Part shown: positions 58,015 to 64,000 of the stretch, in pieces
Layout of the letters: each line of letters opens with the position of its first letter
How positions within the stretch are numbered: position 1 is the stretch's first letter
Assembly (NCBI RefSeq): GCF_022627575.1
Contig: NZ_JADEYQ010000013.1
Coordinates: 1 to 64,000 of the forward strand
DNA length: 64,000 nucleotides
Origin: Sphingobacterium rhinopitheci
Lineage (GTDB): Bacteria > Bacteroidota > Bacteroidia > Sphingobacteriales > Sphingobacteriaceae
Direction: 5' to 3'
The notes under the pieces: model-generated
Seen by the model: the letters and a program-made list of their open reading frames with translations, nothing else
The model's database searches: none
Told to the model about the DNA's origin: nothing
Program-made: the position numbers and the translations under genes

Positions 58015-58037
58015 TGTTGCCTAAAAACTATACTGAT

Positions 58038-59021
58038 TTGAAAAAGATAACAAAAATTGGTGTTTTTACTTCTGGAGGAGATGCTCCGGGTATGAATGCT
58101 GCAATCCGAGCTGTCGTACGTACAGCCAAATATAATGACTTAGACGTGACGGGTATATACAGAGGCTATGAAGGCATGATAGAGGGTGATTTTGTAGAGA
58201 TGAACCGTCGCTCTGTAAGTTCTATTATCCAAAAAGGAGGTACTATACTAAAATCGGCACGTTGCTTAGAATTCAGAACCCCTGAAGGACGTGCTAAAGC
58301 ATTTGAAAATTTAAAAGCCCAAGGTATTGATGCCTTAGTAGCTATCGGTGGAGATGGTACATTTACAGGAGCTGAGATATTATCCAAAGAATATGATATT
58401 CCTGTAATGTGTATACCAGGTACTATCGATAATGATTTATATGGTTCTGATTATACATTAGGCTATGATACGGCCAATAACACTGTAATAGAAGCTATCG
58501 ACAAAATCAGAGATACTGCATCCTCACACAACCGTGTTTTCTTTATCGAAGTAATGGGACGTGACTCGGGCTGCATCGCACTTAATGCTGGTGTTGCTGG
58601 AGGTGCAGAAGCGATATTATTGCCAGAAGTAGAAACTGGAATAGATCAATTATTAGAAGAAATTGGCTTTGCTGAAGAGCGCAAAAAAACATCCATGATA
58701 GTTATTATTGCCGAAGGCGATAAAAATGGGGGTGCATACAATATTTCAAAACAGGTTAAAGAAAAATTTCCACACCTTGACGTAAAAGTTAGTATCTTAG
58801 GGCATTTACAACGTGGTGGTTCTCCAAGTAGCTTTGACCGTGTATTAGCGACTAGAATGGGATATACAGCAGTAAATGAACTATTAAAAGGTAATTCTAG
58901 AGCAACCGTAGGTCTGCGCGGCAATCAAATGATTACTACTCCATTGGAAGAAGCATTGAGCAAAAAAGAGTTCAAATTGGATGAGGAGTTATTGGAAATC
59001 GCTAACGTAATGAACAAATAA
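58038..59021 (+). CDS. pfkA: ATP-dependent 6-phosphofructokinase
   Basis: About 327 residues from a TTG at 58038 (product begins MKKITKIGVFTSGGDAPGMN), which matches family N-termini. A GTG at 58014 gives 335 residues but overlaps a promoter-like element. Active-site pieces: IGVFTSGGDAPGMNAAI, VAIGGDGTFTGAEIL (the GGDGT of ATP-type enzymes), IPGTIDNDLYG with the catalytic Asp, and HLQRGGSPSSFDR. It phosphorylates fructose-6-phosphate in glycolysis. First gene of a three-gene glycolytic operon. Confidence 0.94.
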   Translation: MKKITKIGVFTSGGDAPGMNAAIRAVVRTAKYNDLDVTGIYRGYEGMIEGDFVEMNRRSVSSIIQKGGTILKSARCLEFRTPEGRAKAFENLKAQGIDALVAIGGDGTFTGAEILSKEYDIPVMCIPGTIDNDLYGSDYTLGYDTANNTVIEAIDKIRDTASSHNRVFFIEVMGRDSGCIALNAGVAGGAEAILLPEVETGIDQLLEEIGFAEERKKTSMIVIIAEGDKNGGAYNISKQVKEKFPHLDVKVSILGHLQRGGSPSSFDRVLATRMGYTAVNELLKGNSRATVGLRGNQMITTPLEEALSKKEFKLDEELLEIANVMNK

Positions 59022-59027
59022 AGATAT

Positions 59028-59876
59028 ATGATTTTAGTAATTTTCACCGGGTCGAGATACGCAGATTGGCGCATAGCCGATAAAGGAAAAGTGTTGCATG
59101 GATTTCGCACGCCTGGTATCAATTCTTATATTCAAGATGAAAATTTTATAAATCAGCTATTAAATAAAAATACGAATCTATTATATAACGCAGAAAAAGT
59201 AAGGAAAATATTCTTTTTTGGCGCTGGCGCATCTTCTAAAGAAAGACAAGATAAAATAGTACGTGTATTTTCATCCTTTTTTAAGAATGCGAAAACGAAA
59301 GTTTATCATGACTTGCAAGCCTCTGCTATATCTACATTAGGGGACGAAAAAGGAATTGTTGGCATCATTGGATCAGGTTCAAATGCGGCATATTTCAATG
59401 GCAAAAAAACATTAGACAACAACTTTGGTTTGGGCTATATATTAGCGGATGAAGGCTCAACAAATTGGATGGGACAGCATCTACTAAGGGATTTTTTAAC
59501 CGATACTTTGCCTCACGGGATTAGAGAAAAATTGGTAGATAAACACGGTTTAGACCGTAAAAGTATTTTAGATAAAATCTACAATAGTCCCAACCCTAAT
59601 ATCTTTTTGACTTCATTTTCTGACTTTATATATGAAAATCGTACTGACGCATATATCAGTACCCTCATAAAAAAAGGACTAGAAACGTATGTCAAAGAAT
59701 ACCTATTACCTTTAATTGACATGTATCCTGATGCTCCAATAGGAATGACAGGATCAGTGGCTTTTAACTATAAAGAATGGTTATTAGATTTAGCTAAAGA
59801 ATATCATTTGAATATTCAAGTTATTATCAAGGAGCCTATTCAAAACTTAATTAAATATTACATCAATAAAAATTAA
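59028..59876 (+). CDS. N-acetylglucosamine kinase-like protein (BadF/BcrA ATPase fold)
   Basis: 282 residues. ASKHA-fold kinase relative with IFTGSRYADWRI at the N-terminal phosphate-binding hairpin position, GSGSNAAYFNGK and YILADEGSTNWMGQHLLRDF (the GlcNAc-kinase signature region). It sits 6 bp after pfkA and 3 bp before gapA, so it is cotranscribed with the glycolytic genes. The substrate is likely an amino sugar, but this Bacteroidota subgroup has not been pinned down by the sequence alone. Confidence 0.82.
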   Translation: MILVIFTGSRYADWRIADKGKVLHGFRTPGINSYIQDENFINQLLNKNTNLLYNAEKVRKIFFFGAGASSKERQDKIVRVFSSFFKNAKTKVYHDLQASAISTLGDEKGIVGIIGSGSNAAYFNGKKTLDNNFGLGYILADEGSTNWMGQHLLRDFLTDTLPHGIREKLVDKHGLDRKSILDKIYNSPNPNIFLTSFSDFIYENRTDAYISTLIKKGLETYVKEYLLPLIDMYPDAPIGMTGSVAFNYKEWLLDLAKEYHLNIQVIIKEPIQNLIKYYINKN

Positions 59877-60878
<1,002 letters not shown>

Positions 60879-60901
60879 TATTACCTATTATTATAGTAAA
60901 C

Positions 60902-60931
60902 AGAAAGACTAACTGAAGAGTTAGTCTTTCT
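60902..60931. terminator. Hairpin terminator between gapA and radC
   Basis: Perfect 13-bp arms AGAAAGACTAACT (60902-60914) and AGTTAGTCTTTCT (60919-60931), loop GAAG. It lies 24 bp after gapA and 5 bp from the end of radC, so it can serve both strands. Confidence 0.85.
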
Positions 60932-60935
60932 TGTT

Positions 60936-61622
60936 TTAAAGTATTCCTTCATCTCTAAAGCTATAATAACCATTGTCTGTAAATATGATATGGTCATTGA
61001 TCCTTATATCCATTATTTTACCTGCTTCAATTATTTTACTGGTTAATATATTATCTGCATGGCTTGCTGACAATGTTCCCGAAGGATGATTGTGAACTAG
61101 GATCATAGAAGATGCTTTACAATGCAGTGCATACCGAAAAATAATCCTAATATCTACTGGCGTAAAATCATTACCTCCTCTCCCTATTAGCTGTTCATCT
61201 AATAATTTGCACGCTGTATTAAGGTATAAAACCCAAAATTCTTCATGAGGTAAATCTTGAAGATGTGTACCAAAATATTCAAACACTTTTTTACTACTAT
61301 TAAGTATGGCTACATCGGCTTGTTTCTCCTCTTTACGCCTTCGTCCTAACTCCAAAGCGGCTATAATAGAAATAGCCTTGGCCTCACCTATACCCTTAAA
61401 ATTACATAACTCTGCCACTTCCTTTTTTGCCAAATTACCCAAATTATTACCTACATCATTGAGTATTCGTCGACAAAGCGACACAGCAGTCTCATCCATA
61501 GAACCTGAACCTATTATGATCGCTAAAAGCTCCGCATTGGTCAATGCCCTCCTTCCAAGATCTAATAACTTTTCCCGAGGCCGATCAGACTCTGCCCATT
61601 CACGTATCACTAATTTACTCAT
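60936..61622 (-). CDS. radC: RadC-family JAB/MPN-domain protein
   Basis: 228 residues. N-terminal helix-hairpin-helix part (REKLLDLGRRALTNAELLAI, NFKGIGEAKAISI) and C-terminal JAMM motif HNHPSGTLSASHAD with the upstream Glu in the LPHEEFWVLYLN strand. RadC is widely conserved; a role in DNA repair was originally proposed and is not well established. It converges with the gapA operon. Confidence 0.95.
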   Translation of the reverse strand: MSKLVIREWAESDRPREKLLDLGRRALTNAELLAIIIGSGSMDETAVSLCRRILNDVGNNLGNLAKKEVAELCNFKGIGEAKAISIIAALELGRRRKEEKQADVAILNSSKKVFEYFGTHLQDLPHEEFWVLYLNTACKLLDEQLIGRGGNDFTPVDIRIIFRYALHCKASSMILVHNHPSGTLSASHADNILTSKIIEAGKIMDIRINDHIIFTDNGYYSFRDEGIL

Positions 61623-61734
61623 TATTAATAGCTTATTAAAGTTATTTCCTTTAAATTAAGAAAAGCATTTGTATTAACAAACTTTAACTATGATTGGGTA
61701 TATGTATTTCATTACTTTATTGCTTAAAAAAGAT

Positions 61735-61742
61735 TATCTTTG
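61735..61742 (+). promoter_or_regulatory. -7 promoter element of the cyclophilin gene
   Basis: TATCTTTG matches the Bacteroidota TAnnTTTG -7 consensus exactly and lies 26 bp before the ATG at 61769, supporting that start over the ATG at 61694. No certain -33 element seen. Confidence 0.6.
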
Positions 61743-61768
61743 TTTCTTGTAAAAAAAAATATTTGGCA

Positions 61769-62227
61769 ATGAGTAAAGCAATTATTAAGACAGAAAAAGG
61801 CGACATGACTGTACAATTTTATACAGCAGACGCTCCAAATACAGTAGCAAATTTCATTAAATTAGCTAAAGAAGGTTATTATGACGGTCTTACTTTCCAT
61901 CGTGTACTTCCTGATTTCGTGATCCAAGGTGGATGCCCTAACACAAGAGAAGGCGCTTCTGGAATGCCTGGTACAGGTGGTCCTGGTTACAAGATTGATT
62001 GTGAGTTAACAGGTGAAAATCAATACCATGATCGTGGCGTATTATCAATGGCTCATGCAGGTCGTAACACCGGTGGTTCTCAGTTTTTTGTTTGCCACAG
62101 TCGTAACAATACTGCCCACTTAGACCGTAATCATACTTGCTTTGGTAAAGTGATTGAAAATGTAGATTTAGTAGATGATATTCGTCAAGGAGATCGTATT
62201 TTAACAATTGAAGTAATAGAAGATTAA
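61769..62227 (+). CDS. Cyclophilin-type peptidyl-prolyl isomerase
   Basis: About 152 residues from MSKAIIKTEK at 61769; upstream residues from 61694 are transcription-leader sequence. Cyclophilin core: FHRVLPDFVIQGG (catalytic Arg), GVLSMAHAGRNTGGSQFFVC and HLDRNHTCFGKVIEN. There is no signal peptide, so it is cytoplasmic. It is followed at 16 bp by a DUF5606 gene and is probably cotranscribed with it. Confidence 0.94.
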   Translation: MSKAIIKTEKGDMTVQFYTADAPNTVANFIKLAKEGYYDGLTFHRVLPDFVIQGGCPNTREGASGMPGTGGPGYKIDCELTGENQYHDRGVLSMAHAGRNTGGSQFFVCHSRNNTAHLDRNHTCFGKVIENVDLVDDIRQGDRILTIEVIED

Positions 62228-62243
62228 TCCCTAAATTAAAAAA

Positions 62244-62651
62244 ATGAATTTAAGAGCTTTAGTATCGGTAACTGGTAAACCAGGATTATTTAAACTAATT
62301 GGTCAAAATAAAGGTGGATTTATTTTAGAGACGTTAGATGCTGCTAAAATAAAATCAGTTGTTAATATTAACAATACAAAAATGGCTACACTAGAAGATA
62401 TTACTATCTATGGTGAAGAAGAAGAAATTCGCTTAATTGATATCTTGGACAAGATTAAAGCAGAAAATATTACTCCACCTGAATCAAAAGCAAGTGGGGA
62501 AGAATTAAGAAATTTCTTCCGTGAAGTAGCTCCTGGACATGATGAATCTAGAGTATATTCTTCTGATATCAAAAAGATTATTACTTGGTACAATATTATT
62601 AAAGAGTTCCCATTATTTGATGAGGAAGCTCCTGCACCATTGACACAATAA
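62244..62651 (+). CDS. DUF5606 domain protein
   Basis: 135 residues. Start MNLRALVSVTGKPGLFKLIG, then GGFILETLDAAK, LEDITIYGEEEEIRLIDILD and DIKKIITWYNIIKEFPLF. A conserved Bacteroidota family of unknown function, with an acidic C-terminal tail. Cotranscribed with the cyclophilin gene and ended by a 20-bp hairpin. Confidence 0.88.
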   Translation: MNLRALVSVTGKPGLFKLIGQNKGGFILETLDAAKIKSVVNINNTKMATLEDITIYGEEEEIRLIDILDKIKAENITPPESKASGEELRNFFREVAPGHDESRVYSSDIKKIITWYNIIKEFPLFDEEAPAPLTQ

Positions 62652-62666
62652 TCAGCTTCAAATTAT

Positions 62667-62710
62667 TAAATAGTAAAGGCTTAGAATAATTTCTAAGCCT
62701 TTACTATTTA
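62667..62710. terminator. Strong hairpin terminator, 20-bp perfect arms
   Basis: Arms at 62667-62686 and 62691-62710 are perfect complements around a TAAT loop; the core is AAAGGCTTAGAA and its complement. It follows DUF5606 and faces the end of the minus-strand M1 peptidase gene. Confidence 0.88.
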
Positions 62711-62803
62711 ATACTATACTTTACGAAAATGTGTTGCAAGTATGATTAACTACACAGCACATTAAATATAACATATTAGTATAACCAACTACTTATATAC
62801 TAT

Positions 62804-64000
62804 TTATATTTTTTTTCGATTGTCATTCGAATTCGTATCGATCAATTTGTTGTAGGGGTCTACGCCTACTTCATATGGTTTTTGATCCACTACAATTGAT
62901 ATTTTATTATTTATTTTATCAATTTTATACTTCTTTAGAAACACTTCATTATCCATCGCATACAAGTCTTCACCTTTTGGATCTCCAAAAACGGCTATTT
63001 CGATATAATCAGCCAATGGCAGCGATTGGATCTTTTTGTCCCCCTCACCATAACTTAATGCCGTACCTTTAATATCTTCAAATAGTCGCACTCCATTATC
63101 TGCAGCACGATATTTGGAAATATTAAAGGTTATGTCTACTTGATATTTGCCATTAGGCAATTTTTTTGAAGTAACAGATTGTACGCTATTATCATATAGC
63201 GTGATCGTTTCAAACATATCTTTGACCAAATACTGTAAACTATCTGGGACATGTGTTTTTAATAGATCGACAAATTCTATTGCTGTTGTATAAGGTGCCT
63301 CTTGAAAAGCTACACGTTTTATATATTCTTTTAAGAAATTATTAAAATTCTTTTCTCCCATATACTCACTCATAGCATACATCACTAAAGATCCTTTTTG
63401 GTAATGAATATACTGTTGATTTTCATTATACATCAATGGATTTTCCTTAATTCTTTCTCGGCCACGCCCTTCCAAATATTCATCTAAAGCTATTTTCAAG
63501 AATTTGCGCATTTGCCCTTTTCCATATGTATGTTCCAATACCTTGAGGGAACTATATTCAGCCAAGGACTCCGAAAGCATTGTTGCTCCTTTTACGTTAG
63601 CACCGATTACCTGATGTGCCCACCATTGATGTGCTAGTTCATGTGCGGTCACACTGTACGGATAATCTACCGCATTGGGATTTTCTTCATCTACTTTTGC
63701 TATAAAACCAAAGCCCTCAGAAAAAGGAATAGTATTGGCGAATGCCTGCGCAAAAGTACCATGTGTCAACGGAAATTCAATTATACGTATTTGATTGAAT
63801 TGATATGGGCTAAATTCTCTTTCGTAATACCCGAGCGCATCCTTCAATCCTTTGGTCATACGATCTAAATTGAAGATATGATCTTTATGGTAATATATTT
63901 CCAGATTGATATCATTGTGTTTTTCTTTTTTAACCGCATACCTACCCGAAATGAAAGCATAGAAATTGAGCATCTTTTGATCCATTCTGTAGTGAAAATA
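62804..64000 (-). CDS. M1-family metallopeptidase domain protein (partial, C-terminal part)
   Basis: At least 398 residues; the frame is open through the window edge, so the N-terminal part is missing and the ATG at 63985 is internal. Zinc motif HELAHQWWAHQVIG with the downstream Glu in MLSESLAEYSSL. Upstream pieces (YFHYRMDQKMLNFYAFISGR, FNLDRMTKGLKDALGYYE) match Bacteroidota proteins that join an ABC-type permease half to an M1 aminopeptidase domain. The residues about 350-390 form a C-terminal beta domain. It is an inner-membrane protein facing the periplasm. Confidence 0.85.
   Translation of the reverse strand, partial: YFHYRMDQKMLNFYAFISGRYAVKKEKHNDINLEIYYHKDHIFNLDRMTKGLKDALGYYEREFSPYQFNQIRIIEFPLTHGTFAQAFANTIPFSEGFGFIAKVDEENPNAVDYPYSVTAHELAHQWWAHQVIGANVKGATMLSESLAEYSSLKVLEHTYGKGQMRKFLKIALDEYLEGRGRERIKENPLMYNENQQYIHYQKGSLVMYAMSEYMGEKNFNNFLKEYIKRVAFQEAPYTTAIEFVDLLKTHVPDSLQYLVKDMFETITLYDNSVQSVTSKKLPNGKYQVDITFNISKYRAADNGVRLFEDIKGTALSYGEGDKKIQSLPLADYIEIAVFGDPKGEDLYAMDNEVFLKKYKIDKINNKISIVVDQKPYEVGVDPYNKLIDTNSNDNRKKI

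Overview
The window comes from a member of the Bacteroidota, most likely Sphingobacteriaceae (family-level placement is inference). The evidence is two SusC/SusD pairs, an ECF sigma/FecR pair feeding an STN-bearing SusC, a BACON lipoprotein, a DUF5606 protein, an ABC-permease/M1-peptidase type protein, AT-rich DNA, and TAnnTTTG-like promoter elements in place of Shine-Dalgarno-led starts.

Left edge (1-6715) is a compact defence/toxin-antitoxin island, all on the minus strand. It holds a Hachiman system (hamA plus a hamB helicase cut by the window edge). Next comes an unusual single protein joining a GIY-YIG nuclease, a DUF2075-type helicase and a LexA/UmuD-like S24 self-cleavage domain, followed in the order of this description (upstream in transcription) by a MazG-like nucleotide pyrophosphohydrolase. 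A tripartite hipB-hipS-hipT toxin-antitoxin operon completes the island, with three 22-bp operators exactly 40 bp apart. A 281-bp tandem repeat array (6762-7908) closes it.

8049-17154 is a first polysaccharide utilisation locus (PUL), read right to left: ECF sigma, FecR anti-sigma, SusC with STN domain, SusD, BACON lipoprotein and an S1 sulfatase. It ends at a strong hairpin and is probably aimed at a sulfated glycan.

17155-23104 is a decayed accessory stretch: two small secreted-protein genes, a RAYT transposase carrying an in-frame palindrome, a hipA remnant, a solitary UvrC/Cho-like GIY-YIG protein, two small orphans and an IS66 remnant.

23105-27063 is a TolC/EmrA/EmrB-type efflux operon. 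27567-27788 is a VF530-type gene.

27798-50796 is a second, larger PUL with about 14 co-directional minus-strand genes and a divergent AraC regulator. It encodes a sugar isomerase, an AraB-type kinase, an SSS symporter, a DHDPS-family aldolase, a NagX/HGSNAT-like membrane protein, two purple-acid-phosphatase-like enzymes, two BNR propeller proteins, a propeller plus alpha/alpha-toroid protein, SusC, SusD, a glycerophosphodiesterase and a DUF3748 protein. Three secreted phosphoesterases suggest a phosphate- or glycerophosphate-bearing glycan, whose released sugar is imported, isomerised and phosphorylated.

50877-57105 is an RND efflux operon led by its TetR regulator. 57247-64000 is core chromosome: a NUDIX-winged-helix regulator divergent from a pfkA / GlcNAc-kinase-like / gapA operon, then radC, a cyclophilin, DUF5606 and a truncated M1 peptidase gene at the right edge.
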